Shown one piece after another: positions 39,912-49,741 of a stretch of 64,000 nucleotides of DNA (positions within the stretch are counted from its first letter, which is position 1; each line of letters opens with the position of its first letter). The translations under genes and the position numbers were made by a program. The DNA is taken from positions 157-64,156 of the forward strand of contig NZ_KB904540.1 in the NCBI RefSeq assembly GCF_000380085.1. Direction: 5' to 3'. Source of the stretch: Streptococcus merionis DSM 19192. Its GTDB lineage: Bacteria; Bacillota; Bacilli; Lactobacillales; Streptococcaceae. A model generated the notes under the pieces. That model saw only the letters and a list, made by a program, of their open reading frames with translations, was not told where the DNA came from and did no database searches.

Positions 39912-40112
39912 CTACTTGAGGACAAAGGCCATGGCTAAGGTGATAAAGTATGAACCCTCAATAAAGGCAACCCCAACGAAAAGTGTTGTGAAGAGCTTGT
40001 CATACATTTCAGGCTGACGTGCTGCTGCCGTGAAGAATCGACTCACCATGGTACCAACACCGATACCAACACCAAGTGTTGCTAGACCAAGCGCGAGAAT
40101 TCCTAAGTTCAT
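39912..40112 (-). CDS. atpE: ATP synthase F0 c subunit
   Basis: 66 residues from MNLGILALGLATLGVGIGVG; ATG at 40112 follows TTGGAGGAAAACATT, and the TTG at 40127 is part of that site. Two membrane helices joined by the polar loop AARQPEMYDK. The proton-binding carboxylate is Glu in GVAFIEGSYF (about 53). Streptococcal c subunits of this size head the operon, as here; no atpI gene is present. Confidence 0.95.
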   Translation of the reverse strand: MNLGILALGLATLGVGIGVGTMVSRFFTAAARQPEMYDKLFTTLFVGVAFIEGSYFITLAMAFVLK

Positions 40113-40138
40113 AATGTTTTCCTCCAAGTTTTAAAGTG

Positions 40139-40428
40139 ATACTCAAAGAAGCTCAAAAGCAGACCACAAAATACGGTCTTAAAAGCTAAATTTAGCTTCG
40201 TCTGACTAGAACCGTAGACATCTGGGTTTCCTTCGATCTCATCTGTGAAAACCTAGTCGTCTTGGTTGGGGCGATGAGGCTGGGCCAAGCACACAATCTC
40301 ATTTTTATGGATTGAATAGTTTGACGCAGCCATTTTTCATCGCTTTTCTAACGCTCTTAATATCTTGTGGGCTTAAAGTCCATCAAGAGGAGTTGAACGA
40401 TCTGTCCTTTTGATGTTCAAAGAGTATT
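40139..40428. repeat. Degenerate dispersed repeat in the atp leader
   Basis: Begins ATACTCAAAGAAGCTCAAAA and ends TGTTCAAAGAGTATT, so its ends resemble those of the repeats at 27245 and 38986; the interior is diverged. It fills most of the 330-base untranslated leader between the atp promoter and atpE. No gene is seen in 40500-40786. Confidence 0.4.
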
Positions 40429-40445
40429 AAAGTTTTTACTTCCCT

Positions 40446-40500
40446 AGTGTAGTCCTATTTTTAATCAATGTCAACCAAAATAAAGCAGAAAGCGCTTTAT
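40446..40500 (-). promoter_or_regulatory. atp operon promoter with upstream cre-like site
   Basis: TTGACA (40469-40474) and TACACT (40446-40451) on the minus strand, 17 bases apart. A cre-like GAAAGCGCTTT core (40487-40500) starts 13 bases above the -35, a position compatible with CcpA activation. Confidence 0.65.
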
Positions 40501-40786
40501 AACGGATGAATGACTATTCTGAATTTAGGAATGGCAAAAAGCAAGGCACTGACAGTAATCGTTTAGTTATGGCCTGCGTTTCATTATGTGTGAAACCTCT
40601 ATGAGCCGATAGAAATGATCATTTGTCAAGTGAAGATGCTTAAAAGGCAGACATATAAAAAGCCCTTTAGCAGCAGCTAAAAGACATGTTTTAAATCGTT
40701 TTTTATTTAGTTTCTTTTGAGTTATTTCATTCATTTACCAAGGTCAGGTCAGACTTTCATTTAACTGCAAAAGAGAAAATACCTTT

Positions 40787-42370
40787 TCACACATTTGCCT
40801 TAGCAGGCTTAATCTCATCCAGAAGTGTTATCACCTGATAAAGGTCGTATTCATTGATTTGATAGGGTGCTAGAGCGCGCACAATCGGCTTAGCATTGAA
40901 AGCGATTCCGATACCTGCTGCCTCAATCATAGGCAGGTCATTGGCCCCGTCACCCATGGCAATCGTCTCTGAAAGCTCAAGCTTATTCTCAGCTGCCCAA
41001 GCTTGCAACATGGCCACTTTAGTAGCTTTGGTCACCACTTCTCCCTCAGTTCGGCCAGTCAAAACACCGTCTCTCACTTCCAAACGGTTCGCCTTAACAT
41101 AATCAATCCCTAACTCTTTGGCGATAGGGTCAATATTTTCATGAAAACCACCTGAAACCAAACCAATCTTGTAGCCTCTAGCATGTAACTCATCAATCAA
41201 CTCCTTGGCCCCTCTAGTTAGGGTCATCTGCTTGACGACGGTATCAAAAATCGTCTCCGGAAGCCCCTTAAGCAGGGCAACTCGCTCCCTCAAGGCTTCC
41301 TCGTAATCCAAATCTCCCTGCATAGCAAGCTCAGTAATGGCCGCCATCTGCTCACCAACACCAGCTAAATCTCCCAGAATATCGATGGCCTCTTCCATCA
41401 CCAAGGTACTGTCAACATCCATCACCAAAAGACCTTGAACACCACGCACTTTATTCCCACGTTTACGCCTAAATTTCTGGAACTTCTCAATGATTCCTGC
41501 AATCGTCCCGCGTCTTGGGGTAAATGTCGGCTCATCTAATTTCTGATAAGAAGCATTCAGAATAGCCCCGATAATCAAAATTTGAGCAATTAAGATAAAC
41601 CAGACCATGACCAAAAGCAAAACGACATAAGACACCAGCTGGAAGTTTTCAAACTTATTCATGTACTGGCTCAAATAAAGAGAAACCAAGTTCGTTGTTG
41701 CTGTCAAAACAATCACTACAAAGAGCGTTCCCGGCAAGACATAACGGATTTTTTTGATTCTCACATTTGGCAAAATATAGTACAAAAGGAAGATGACAAA
41801 GATAAAACCAAGGTAAATCAGCGGTTGCGTCCAAGAAAGCATCCGTTGGAAAAAGTCTAAATCAATATCAATGTACCGGTGAATAAAATTGATAATCGTC
41901 TCACCAAAAAATCCAACTGAAATCAGTAAAAAGAGCATGACTTGAAGAACAAGACCAATCAAAATCCCAACTAATCGCCCAACAATCAGATCTCGGTGTT
42001 GCTCAACACCGTAAGCTTTGTTAAAGGCTTTTTGCAGGATAATCATGGACTGCGAAAAGGTCCACAAGGCTGTCGCAATGGAGATTCCCAACCATCCAGA
42101 TGATGGATTGGTCAGGATACTCTCAACGATACCACTGATATTTTCAAAGACTTCTTTAGGTAAGGTTGTCTGTAAAAAACCGAGAACATCATTCACATTG
42201 ATTTGTAAAAAGGGAAGAGCAGCACTGAGCAAAAACAACAATGGAAAAGCGGCAACCAAGAAATAGTAGGCGACTGCAATGCTAGACAAGTCAATATCTG
42301 CCCCTTGATAAAATCTGATAAAATACTGGACAAAGGGATAGTTGGTGATTTTCTGGACAAGTGCTTTCAT
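40787..42370 (-). CDS. Fusion: YihY/BrkB membrane protein + SerB phosphoserine phosphatase
   Basis: 527 residues in one uninterrupted frame. Residues 1-280 form a YihY/BrkB-type membrane domain with about six segments (SSIAVAYYFLVAAFPLLFLL near 30; ALWTFSQSMIILQKAFNKAY near 101-120). A basic linker (about 285-311, KFQKFRRKRGNKVRG) leads into a complete HAD-type SerB: nucleophile DVDST (318-322), SGG (406-408), Lys450 and GDGAND (473-478). SerB makes serine from phosphoserine. No strong ribosome site or ATG occurs at the joint, though weak GTG codons exist near 41440. The gene is nine bases after map, where pneumococcus has a stand-alone yihY-like gene (recalled). The fusion looks real but could be the loss of one stop codon. 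Confidence 0.85.
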   Translation of the reverse strand: MKALVQKITNYPFVQYFIRFYQGADIDLSSIAVAYYFLVAAFPLLFLLSAALPFLQINVNDVLGFLQTTLPKEVFENISGIVESILTNPSSGWLGISIATALWTFSQSMIILQKAFNKAYGVEQHRDLIVGRLVGILIGLVLQVMLFLLISVGFFGETIINFIHRYIDIDLDFFQRMLSWTQPLIYLGFIFVIFLLYYILPNVRIKKIRYVLPGTLFVVIVLTATTNLVSLYLSQYMNKFENFQLVSYVVLLLVMVWFILIAQILIIGAILNASYQKLDEPTFTPRRGTIAGIIEKFQKFRRKRGNKVRGVQGLLVMDVDSTLVMEEAIDILGDLAGVGEQMAAITELAMQGDLDYEEALRERVALLKGLPETIFDTVVKQMTLTRGAKELIDELHARGYKIGLVSGGFHENIDPIAKELGIDYVKANRLEVRDGVLTGRTEGEVVTKATKVAMLQAWAAENKLELSETIAMGDGANDLPMIEAAGIGIAFNAKPIVRALAPYQINEYDLYQVITLLDEIKPAKANV

Positions 42371-42379
42371 GACAATCTC

Positions 42380-43240
42380 CTAGTAAGTACCTTCTTCTCC
42401 TTGGCTAGTCAAAATAATTGGGCCACCTTTAGTGATGACAAATTGGTGTTCATACTGGCAAGATAGGCCACCGTCAATGGTTTTATGAGCCCAGCCCGTT
42501 TCCATATCCGTATCAATTTCCCAAGTTCCTGTATTGATCATCGGCTCGATGGTCAAGACCATGCCCTCACGTAAACGCAGACCACGGCCTGCTTTGCCAT
42601 AATGAGGTACCATCGGCTCCTCATGCATGGTTGGACCAACCCCGTGACCAACTAGATCACGAACGACACCGTAACCTTGTTTTTCTGCATGTTCCTGAAT
42701 CGCTGCACCGATGTCCCCAATACGATTGCCAACAACGGCCTTTTCAATCCCGATATAGAGGCATTCTTTGGTCACCTGCATGAGGTTTTTTACCTCGTCA
42801 GAGACTTGACCAACCTCATAAGCCCAGCAAGAATCCGCTAAGCCGCCACTGTATGATTGGGTGTGTTGCTTCATGGCACTCACATTGTCAAAGTCAAGTT
42901 TAGAAACATCAAGAACAGCCTTATCTAAAGGTTCTGATAAGACCATATCCACCTTGAGCAAGTCACCATCTTGGAGAATGTAGTGACGCGGAAAGGCATG
43001 GGCGACCTCGTCATTAAGGCCACAACAAGTCGCATAAGGATAGTCCATCACTTGACCGTCTACACCGATTTGCAAAGGCAGAACATTTTCTTCCTTACAA
43101 CGGCGACGAACGTACTCTTCTACCTCCCACAGGTCAAGCCCCGGTTTAATGAGGTCACGCAGACCAATATGAATGCTAGCAAGAAAGTCGCCAGCTCGGT
43201 CCATGGCTTCAATTTCACGCGCTGATTTAATGGTAATCAT
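42380..43240 (-). CDS. map: Methionine aminopeptidase type I
   Basis: 286 residues. Metal ligands are visible: DLLKVDMVL (about 97), ADSCWAYEVG (about 135), GHGVGPTMHEEP (about 200), TIEPMINTG (about 235) and YEHQFVIT (about 267). The stretch LDVSKLDFDNVSAMKQHTQS between the two Asp ligands is longer than in E. coli, as in other streptococcal enzymes. It removes the initiator Met from new proteins; essential. ATG starts three bases after the GNAT stop; the yihY-serB fusion follows after nine bases. Confidence 0.95.
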   Translation of the reverse strand: MITIKSAREIEAMDRAGDFLASIHIGLRDLIKPGLDLWEVEEYVRRRCKEENVLPLQIGVDGQVMDYPYATCCGLNDEVAHAFPRHYILQDGDLLKVDMVLSEPLDKAVLDVSKLDFDNVSAMKQHTQSYSGGLADSCWAYEVGQVSDEVKNLMQVTKECLYIGIEKAVVGNRIGDIGAAIQEHAEKQGYGVVRDLVGHGVGPTMHEEPMVPHYGKAGRGLRLREGMVLTIEPMINTGTWEIDTDMETGWAHKTIDGGLSCQYEHQFVITKGGPIILTSQGEEGTY

Positions 43241-43243
43241 CCC

Positions 43244-43807
43244 TTATCCCTCTTTCTTTTTGATCAAATCGTAATCTGTTTTACTTAACACATAATCGTT
43301 AAACGTTCGTACACGGTGGGAATGCCGATCACTCCCCTTATACTGCCTGAGCAACTGAAAACCCAATTTTTGAGCTAAGGCCTGACTCGCTTTATTTTCC
43401 ACATGCGTTTTAATGAAGAGCTGGCGCAGACCCAGCTGGTTAAAGGCTAAAAAGACCAAGCCCTCCAAAGCTTCCGTCCCCAGCCCCTGTTGCCAAAACT
43501 CACGGTGCAAGAAGTAACCAATCTCTGCTTGCCCTGATTTGGCCTTAATATTTTCCAAACGGATGGAGCCAATCATGCGCCCACAGTTCTTTTCTTCAAT
43601 GGCCCAAATGCCAAGAGGCTGGCGCATGAACCCCTCAACCATGACCTGTCGGCAGAGTTCTAAGCAATCGATAGCTGGGTGCAAAAAGGTCGTGTTGTCC
43701 TCATCTGACATGATGTCAAAAAAATCTTTTCCATCCTGATAGACAAAGGGCCGTAAAATCAAGCGATTTGTCTCAAATCGGGCCCACTTGGCTAATTGTT
43801 CCCACAT
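43244..43807 (-). CDS. GNAT N-acetyltransferase (RimJ/RimL-like)
   Basis: 187 residues. FETNRLILRPFVYQDGKDFF at the start, IEEKNCGRMIGSIRLENIKA, then AEIGYFLHREFWQQGLGTEA and LEGLVFLAFNQLGLRQLFIK: the acetyl-CoA loop is Q-Q-G-L-G-T and the motif order fits GNAT of the RimJ/L branch. ENKASQALAQKLGF is the conserved motif B. It probably acetylates a protein N-terminus or small amine; no target can be read. First gene of the GNAT-map-yihY/serB group. Confidence 0.85.
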   Translation of the reverse strand: MWEQLAKWARFETNRLILRPFVYQDGKDFFDIMSDEDNTTFLHPAIDCLELCRQVMVEGFMRQPLGIWAIEEKNCGRMIGSIRLENIKAKSGQAEIGYFLHREFWQQGLGTEALEGLVFLAFNQLGLRQLFIKTHVENKASQALAQKLGFQLLRQYKGSDRHSHRVRTFNDYVLSKTDYDLIKKKEG

Positions 43808-44013
43808 ATCAATCTCCTATGATAATCTCTCACCAGCCTGTTTGACAGGAATGAAATCAGCTCCAACCAGCTAAAAAGCTGTGTTTTTTACTAATGGTTA
43901 ACGTTGGAAAAGAGTAAAATTTCAGTGCTAAAGGCTGTCCAATCAGCCATCTGCAAAACGCATTAGCACAACAATTCAGCCTCTAACAAATCTTTCTGCT
44001 ATAAATACAAGAG

Positions 44014-44045
44014 AAGAGACTGGGACAAGAGTCCTGTCTCCTCTT
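44014..44045. terminator. GGGAC-type hairpin after murZ
   Basis: AAGAGACTGGGAC pairs with GTCCTGTCTCCTCTT around AAGA, with one bulge. It lies in the 480-base gap 43808-44286, which otherwise shows no gene. Minus-strand U-tract is weak (TTCTCTTGT). Confidence 0.5.
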
Positions 44046-44286
44046 AACTATTTGAGATAGAACCATTTGACGCAGTAGTTAGGAATAAGGCTTGCTGGCT
44101 AAGTCGATCGGATTTTTCCCTGCACAGGCCATTAGGACAGTCTTTCCCACTTTCTCCCTTGTGTAATGGCTAGCATCTTTTAAACAAGTGAGCGAATCTC
44201 AACTTTTAAAACCTTATCCTAATTTTTAGAACCTGTGCTTACAAACAAGATGCTTAGAGCATAAGATTTCTTTTTTTGAACATCAC

Positions 44287-45549
44287 CTAGTCTTCTTCAA
44301 TCAACTGAATATCAGCACCCAAGGCGCTTAGTTTTTCAATGATATTAGAGTAGCCACGAAGGATAAACTCCACATTAGAGATGATAGTCTCTCCCTGAGC
44401 CATCAAGCCCGCGATGACAAGCGCTGCTCCAGCACGGAGATCCGTTGCCTTAACCTCAGCCCCTTCAAGGCGCTTTCCACCTTGATAGGCAATGCGGTCG
44501 CCCTTAACCTCAATATCAGCTGACATGCGAGCTAATTCAGCCACATGGCCAATACGCTTTTCGTAAATGGTATCTTTGATCGTCGCTTGACCGTGTGCCT
44601 TTAACAAGAGTGGGGTCAAAGGCTGTTGCAAATCGGTTGCAAATCCTGGGTAGGGCGAGGTTTGGACATTGACCGCCTTGAGCGTTCCTTGTTCTTCCAC
44701 AAAGATGCTATCCTCAGAAACGGTCATACGAACTCCCATTTCCTCTAATTTAGCAATGAATGATTCCAAATGCTCGTAGAGGACATTCGTCACCCTGACC
44801 CCTTGGCCAACTGCCGCTGCCAGGGCAACATAGGTCCCAGCTTCAATGCGGTCTGGAATGACCTGATGGCGTGTTCCTGACAGACTTTCTACCCCTTCAA
44901 TGGTAATCACATCGGTACCTGCTCCACGGATACGAGCTCCCATATTATTGAGCAAAGTCGCGACATCAATGATTTCTGGTTCGCGGGCCGCATTTTCAAT
45001 AACCGTCCGACCTTTAGCCTTTACTGCCGCCAAAATCGTATTAATGGTCGCTCCCACAGATACTGTATCCATGTAAATAGTTGCTCCGTACAGTTGACCA
45101 TCTATAGCCTTCAAAGTCATGGTATCACCTTCATAGCTGATTTCTGCCCCCATAGCTTCAAAGGCCTTGAGGTGAAGGTCAATCGGACGAGGCCCCAAAT
45201 CACAGCCGCCAGGTAATCCAACCGTTGCCGTACCAAAACGTCCTAGCAAGGAACCGTAAAAATAATAGGAGGCGCGCAAACTATTGATTTTACCGTAAGG
45301 CATGGGCATAGACTTAAGACCACTCGGATCAATGGTCAGCGTCTCACCGTCTCTAGTCACGCTAACACCCATAATCTCAAGAATGGCAATCAAACTATCA
45401 ACATCAGAAATATTGGGTACACCATCCAAAGTCACAATACCATCTGCCAAAATTGCCGCTGGCATCAGGGCAACGACCGAATTTTTAGCACCAGAAATGG
45501 TAATTTCTCCGCTCAACGGACGATTCCCAGTTATCTTAATTTTCTTCAT
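44287..45549 (-). CDS. murZ: UDP-GlcNAc 1-carboxyvinyltransferase, MurZ/MurA2 type
   Basis: 420 residues. [20 protein letters not shown] at the start binds UDP-GlcNAc; the catalytic Cys lies in [20 protein letters not shown] (about 118). [34 protein letters not shown] and [16 protein letters not shown] are conserved. [10 protein letters not shown] and [20 protein letters not shown] are as in the second MurA of Gram-positives (pneumococcal MurZ). It commits UDP-GlcNAc to peptidoglycan; target of fosfomycin. Single gene, ATG start. Confidence 0.93.
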   Translation of the reverse strand: MKKIKITGNRPLSGEITISGAKNSVVALMPAAILADGIVTLDGVPNISDVDSLIAILEIMGVSVTRDGETLTIDPSGLKSMPMPYGKINSLRASYYFYGSLLGRFGTATVGLPGGCDLGPRPIDLHLKAFEAMGAEISYEGDTMTLKAIDGQLYGATIYMDTVSVGATINTILAAVKAKGRTVIENAAREPEIIDVATLLNNMGARIRGAGTDVITIEGVESLSGTRHQVIPDRIEAGTYVALAAAVGQGVRVTNVLYEHLESFIAKLEEMGVRMTVSEDSIFVEEQGTLKAVNVQTSPYPGFATDLQQPLTPLLLKAHGQATIKDTIYEKRIGHVAELARMSADIEVKGDRIAYQGGKRLEGAEVKATDLRAGAALVIAGLMAQGETIISNVEFILRGYSNIIEKLSALGADIQLIEED

Positions 45550-45661
45550 ACAAAAAACAATTCACTTTCACTACTGGATTAAAATACAGCACCCACTATT
45601 ATACCATATTTCGTTAAATTATCCAGCAACACTTTTTATTTTGAATTTTCGTAACCTTTTT

Positions 45662-46117
45662 CTAATCGTTGACATCTTTTGTCATTTCACCGTCAAAGAC
45701 CAGCAATCCTCGACATTTCCCGCAACGATAATTAGCCGTGTTGATCCGCCGTTTTCTGAAATACTGCATACCACAAGTTTGACAATGGTAGCGCTTATAA
45801 ATCTGACGATTAGGAAGCGCAGGTGCATAGCGAAGACCGTCTACTTGAGTTAGCAGCTGTTTGAAATCTTGATCTGTGTGACGATAGCCTTTTTTCTCAA
45901 AATAGAGATGGTAATGACAGAGCTCGTGGCGAACAATCTGGCGAAAGATCGCCAGACCATGCTCCTCATAGATTTTAGGATTAAAGTCCAGATGCCCATC
46001 TTTCGGAAAAAAGCGCCCGCCTGTTGAGCGAAGACGCTTATTCCAATGGGCTGTATGCTTGAAAGCCTTGCCGAAGTCTTCTAAAGAGACCTGCTTCACA
46101 TAATCAGTCAAGTTCAC
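45662..46117 (-). CDS. SprT-like protein
   Basis: 151 residues. [20 protein letters not shown] (about 66) holds the SprT zinc motif HExxH with a further His. A C-terminal zinc ribbon has CQTC (about 112) and CGKC (about 134). Bacterial SprT-like proteins are presumed metalloproteases; function unclear. Its start overlaps the tex stop by 14 bases, so the two are translationally linked. Confidence 0.9.
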   Translation of the reverse strand: MNLTDYVKQVSLEDFGKAFKHTAHWNKRLRSTGGRFFPKDGHLDFNPKIYEEHGLAIFRQIVRHELCHYHLYFEKKGYRHTDQDFKQLLTQVDGLRYAPALPNRQIYKRYHCQTCGMQYFRKRRINTANYRCGKCRGLLVFDGEMTKDVND

Positions 46118-48263
46118 GAGGCTTCACCAAACTAAGGCCGATACGACTGCGCTTGATATCGACCTCAGTCACCCAAACCGTTACAATATCCCCAACCGCT
46201 AAGATAGTGCTTGGGTGTGGCAATTGAGGCAGGCGCCCTGTTTTCTTATCACGCTTGCGCTCAACCATGCGAGAGATATGGATAAGTCCATCTTCGTGGA
46301 CACCGATATCGACAAAAGCTCCAAAATCAACAATATTACGGACAACGCCTTCTAGTTCCTGACCGATTTTAAGATCTTTCATATCCAAAACGTCCTGACG
46401 CAGGGCTGGCGCTGCAAAATCATCACGCAGATCACGTCCCGGCTTGAGCAGATCAGCCACAATATCCTTTAACGTAGCCTGACCAAGCCCCAAACTATCA
46501 GCTGTCACCGCTAAATCAAGGGCTTGTAGTTTGGCTTGAGCGGACTCATCTAACTCTGTAATCTCTAGTTGCTCGAGAAGGGCTTGAACAGCTGGGTAAG
46601 ACTCTGGGTGAACACCTGTATTATCCAAGAAGTTCTCCGCATTTGGAAGACGAAGAAAGCCAGCTGCCTGCTCAAAGGCCTTATCTCCTAGACGCGGCAC
46701 TTTTTTCAGCTCCTGACGGCTCCTAATCTCGCCATTCTCCTCGCGGTAGGCCACGATATTTTCTGAAATGGTCTTGTTAAGCCCAGCCACGTGAGACAAA
46801 AGTGCTGGACTTGCAGTATTGACATTGACACCAACTTGGTTAACCACAGTCTCAACGACAAAGTCTAGTTGCTCACTCAATTTCTTCTGGCTAACATCAT
46901 GCTGGTACTGACCAACACCAATGGATTTAGGATCGATTTTGACCAACTCAGCCAGCGGGTCTTGGAGACGACGGGCGATTGAAATAGCTGAGCGTTTCTC
47001 AACGGTTAATTCTGGAAATTCATGACGAGCCAGTTCAGAGGCAGAGTAGACTGATGCGCCGCTCTCATTGACAATGACATAAGAGACACCGGGATGATTC
47101 GGTAAGACTTCGGCCACAAAGGCTTCACTTTCACGACTGGCTGTCCCGTTACCAATGGCTATAATTTCCACCGCATATTGGTCAATCAGGAGTGATAACT
47201 CTTTCTTAGCTTCCTCAATCTGACTTGCTGAGGCCGGTTTGACCGGGTGGATAACCTGAGTGGTCAAGAGTTTTCCCGTCGCATCAACAACAGCTAGCTT
47301 GGCTCCTGTCCGAAAAGCTGGGTCAAAGCCAAGCACAGTTTTGCCCTTGAGCGGTGGCACCAGAAGTAGATTGCGCAAGTTTGTTGAAAAAAGCTGAATA
47401 GCACCATCTTCAGCAGTTTCCGTCAATTCAGACCGTACTCGGCGCTCCATGGCAGGGACGATTTTCTTTTTGATAGCATCTGTGACAGCGTCTTCGATAT
47501 AGTGATTGACCGCTTTGAAGCGAGCAAGGAAGAATCGCTGCATCTTGTCAAAATTGTGGCTAAAGCTAACTTTCAAGATTCCTAAACTCTCACCACGGTT
47601 AATCGCTAGAACGCGATACCCTTGGAGTTTGCTGACAGGCTCTGAAAAATCATAGTAAAGCTGGAAAACTTCCTTTTCGTCAGCTTTCTGATCTTTAACG
47701 CTAGCGTTTAGGCTTGAATTGGTCCAGATTTCATTATAAGTCCAAGCACGGAGCTTGGTGTCTTCTGCTAGACTTTCCGCCAAAATATCAACAGCACCTG
47801 ACAAGGCTTTTTCAACAGTTGGAAAGGCTTCTGAAATAAACTTTTCCGCTTGAGTTGAAAGGTCAGCCACATTTTGCAGGATCAAACGGGTCAAGTCCAA
47901 AAGACCTGCTTCACGCGCAATAGTCGCCTTAGTGCGGCGTTTTTCCTTATAGGGCAAGTAGAGTTCTTCGACATCAGCTAATTTTTCCGCTGCCTCAATG
48001 TTCGCACGGAGCTGGTCGGTCAGTTTCCCCAAAGATGCGATCTTAGCAAGAACGACTTCCTTTCGCTCTGCTAAAGCCGTCAGGCTCTTGTCCATGTCAA
48101 TAATAGCCTTGATAGCCACCTCATCGAGATCACCAGTCGCTTCCTTACGGTAGCGGGCAATAAAGGGAATGGTGTTTCCCTCAGCAGTCAAAGTCAACAC
48201 CGTATCAATCTGTTTGAGGCTCAAACCAAGCGCCTCGGTCATTTGTAAATATTTCTTATCCAT
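46104..48263 (-). CDS. tex: Tex-family RNA-binding protein
   Basis: 719 residues. Tex N-terminal domain ([20 protein letters not shown], about 32), YqgF/RNase H-like domain ([20 protein letters not shown], about 315), helix-hairpin-helix region ([20 protein letters not shown], about 482), and C-terminal S1 domain ([24 protein letters not shown], about 645-670, read across the break). Tex binds nucleic acid and affects transcription or stress and toxin expression in several bacteria. ATG start; promoter region faces the plus-strand genes across 430 bases. Confidence 0.93.
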   Translation of the reverse strand: MDKKYLQMTEALGLSLKQIDTVLTLTAEGNTIPFIARYRKEATGDLDEVAIKAIIDMDKSLTALAERKEVVLAKIASLGKLTDQLRANIEAAEKLADVEELYLPYKEKRRTKATIAREAGLLDLTRLILQNVADLSTQAEKFISEAFPTVEKALSGAVDILAESLAEDTKLRAWTYNEIWTNSSLNASVKDQKADEKEVFQLYYDFSEPVSKLQGYRVLAINRGESLGILKVSFSHNFDKMQRFFLARFKAVNHYIEDAVTDAIKKKIVPAMERRVRSELTETAEDGAIQLFSTNLRNLLLVPPLKGKTVLGFDPAFRTGAKLAVVDATGKLLTTQVIHPVKPASASQIEEAKKELSLLIDQYAVEIIAIGNGTASRESEAFVAEVLPNHPGVSYVIVNESGASVYSASELARHEFPELTVEKRSAISIARRLQDPLAELVKIDPKSIGVGQYQHDVSQKKLSEQLDFVVETVVNQVGVNVNTASPALLSHVAGLNKTISENIVAYREENGEIRSRQELKKVPRLGDKAFEQAAGFLRLPNAENFLDNTGVHPESYPAVQALLEQLEITELDESAQAKLQALDLAVTADSLGLGQATLKDIVADLLKPGRDLRDDFAAPALRQDVLDMKDLKIGQELEGVVRNIVDFGAFVDIGVHEDGLIHISRMVERKRDKKTGRLPQLPHPSTILAVGDIVTVWVTEVDIKRSRIGLSLVKPRELD

Positions 48264-48660
48264 AAAGTTTATTATACCATGATTCCGCTCGATATAGTGT
48301 GTTTAGTTTATCTTTTATCACGACAAACGCATGAAGAAATCATTTGTTGAAAAGTTGTGAAAATGATAAGCACCTACTTCATGGCAATCTATGAGAAAAC
48401 TGATGGAAGTTTATCTGAAATCCTTTAGTTTCGCATTTTCCAGTAACCGTATGAAGAAATTATTTTCTGCAATTATAGGCTTGAATTTACAGTATTTCAG
48501 AAATAATTTAGAAGAATTTTCTTTATGCCTTTCCTCACCAACGAAAAGTAACAGCTCCCGCTATTTTTCCTCAAATCTGGAGTGACAAAAGACTCCCATC
48601 CAAAATTCTTGTCAAGACCTTCTTAGAACGTTTATTCGAAAAATTTTAAGCCATTTAAGG

Positions 48661-48666
48661 TATAAT
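48661..48666 (+). promoter_or_regulatory. -10 box ahead of the YcgR/YcgQ-like cluster
   Basis: TATAAT at 48661-48666 lies 34 bases before the small ORF's ATG. The -35 (CGAAAA-like, 17 bases above) is weak. The rest of the gap 48264-48660 shows no gene. Confidence 0.45.
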
Positions 48667-48700
48667 GGACTTAAAATAACAGAAAGTAGGAGAAAAGACG

Positions 48701-48841
48701 ATGCCTGTAACCTATAAAAAACAAGATGAGTGGGACAAGCTCTTTGAACAATTTGCTTCCTTTGATGACTTAGAAAGCGTTCATTTTCCAGAGCCAGAGC
48801 CAAAGTCTAATTCTGATTCAAACTTCAGTGAGGAAGACTAA
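48701..48841 (+). CDS. 46-residue acidic protein, unknown function
   Basis: A short frame from ATG 48701 to TAA 48841 encodes MPVTYKKQDEWDKLFEQFAS followed by an acidic tail with PEPEP and ending SEED. TAGGAG stands ten bases before the ATG and a TATAAT box further up. The stop is three bases before the next ATG, so it is the first gene of the permease cluster. No membrane segment. No function is recognised; tight spacing argues that it is translated. Confidence 0.65.
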   Translation: MPVTYKKQDEWDKLFEQFASFDDLESVHFPEPEPKSNSDSNFSEED

Positions 48842-48844
48842 GCT

Positions 48845-49741
48845 ATGTTTTCCAATCTCCCTCCCAGCGTTCTTCAGACTGGCGCTATCTTCATGTCCAT
48901 CATGATTGAAGCGCTCCCCTTTGTCCTTCTTGGAAGTCTGATTTCTGGTGCCATTGAGGTCTATGTGACTCCCGATCGTGTCCATCACTACCTGCCTAAG
49001 AACCGATTTCTGCGCATTCTCTTTGGAACCTTTATCGGCTTCTTCTTTCCATCTTGCGAGTGTGGCATCGTACCGATTGTCAACCGCTTTTTGGAGAAAA
49101 AAGTCCCTGCCTACACGGCTATCCCTTTCTTGGCAACAGCACCTGTCATTAACCCTATTGTCCTTTTGGCGACTTTTACAGCCTTCGGCAATAGCTGGCG
49201 CTTCACTCTATTGCGAGCCTTGGGAGCAATCTTGGTTGCTTTGACATTAGGCCTCCTTCTTGGCTTTGTCAAGCATGACAGCATCATGCGTCCTGACCGA
49301 AAAACCGTCCACGAACATGACTTTTCTCAGTTGCATGGTTGGCGCAAGGTCTTTCAAAGTCTTATCCAAGCCATTGATGAGTTCTTCAATACAGGACGCT
49401 ACCTCGTCTTTGGCTGTCTCTTTGCCAGTATTGTCCAAGTCTACGTACCAACTCGTGTCCTCCTTAGCATCTCCACCAACCCGCTCATGGGGATTCTCCT
49501 TATGATGCTTCTAGCTTTCTTGCTGTCCTTGTGTAGCGAGGCAGATGCCTTTATCGCTGCTTCTTTGCTCTCTAGCTTTGGTATGGCGCCAGTCATGGCA
49601 TTCTTGGTTATTGGTCCCATCATTGATGTGAAAAACCTGATTATGATGACCAGCTACTTCAAGACCAAAGCCATTGCGCAGTTTATTGGCATTTCAAGTT
49701 TGGTGGTCATTCTTTACACACTCATGATTGGAGTTCTCTAA
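48845..49741 (+). CDS. YcgR/UPF0718 (ArsP-type) permease
   Basis: 298 residues with eight or so hydrophobic segments. FFPSCECGIVPIVNRFLEKK (about 60) with its Cys-Glu-Cys, FLATAPVINPIVLLATFTAF (about 95) and SLCSEADAFIAASL (about 228) are typical of the DUF318/ArsP-like permeases. Some relatives export organic arsenicals, most are uncharacterised. The gene overlaps the next by one base (TAATG). The conserved Cys suggest metal or sulfur chemistry, but this is inference. Confidence 0.85.
   Translation: MFSNLPPSVLQTGAIFMSIMIEALPFVLLGSLISGAIEVYVTPDRVHHYLPKNRFLRILFGTFIGFFFPSCECGIVPIVNRFLEKKVPAYTAIPFLATAPVINPIVLLATFTAFGNSWRFTLLRALGAILVALTLGLLLGFVKHDSIMRPDRKTVHEHDFSQLHGWRKVFQSLIQAIDEFFNTGRYLVFGCLFASIVQVYVPTRVLLSISTNPLMGILLMMLLAFLLSLCSEADAFIAASLLSSFGMAPVMAFLVIGPIIDVKNLIMMTSYFKTKAIAQFIGISSLVVILYTLMIGVL

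Noticed and set aside
48391-48585. 64-residue plus-strand ORF before the small acidic protein
   Set aside because: No ribosome site, low-complexity composition, and it ends well before the promoter used by the cluster.
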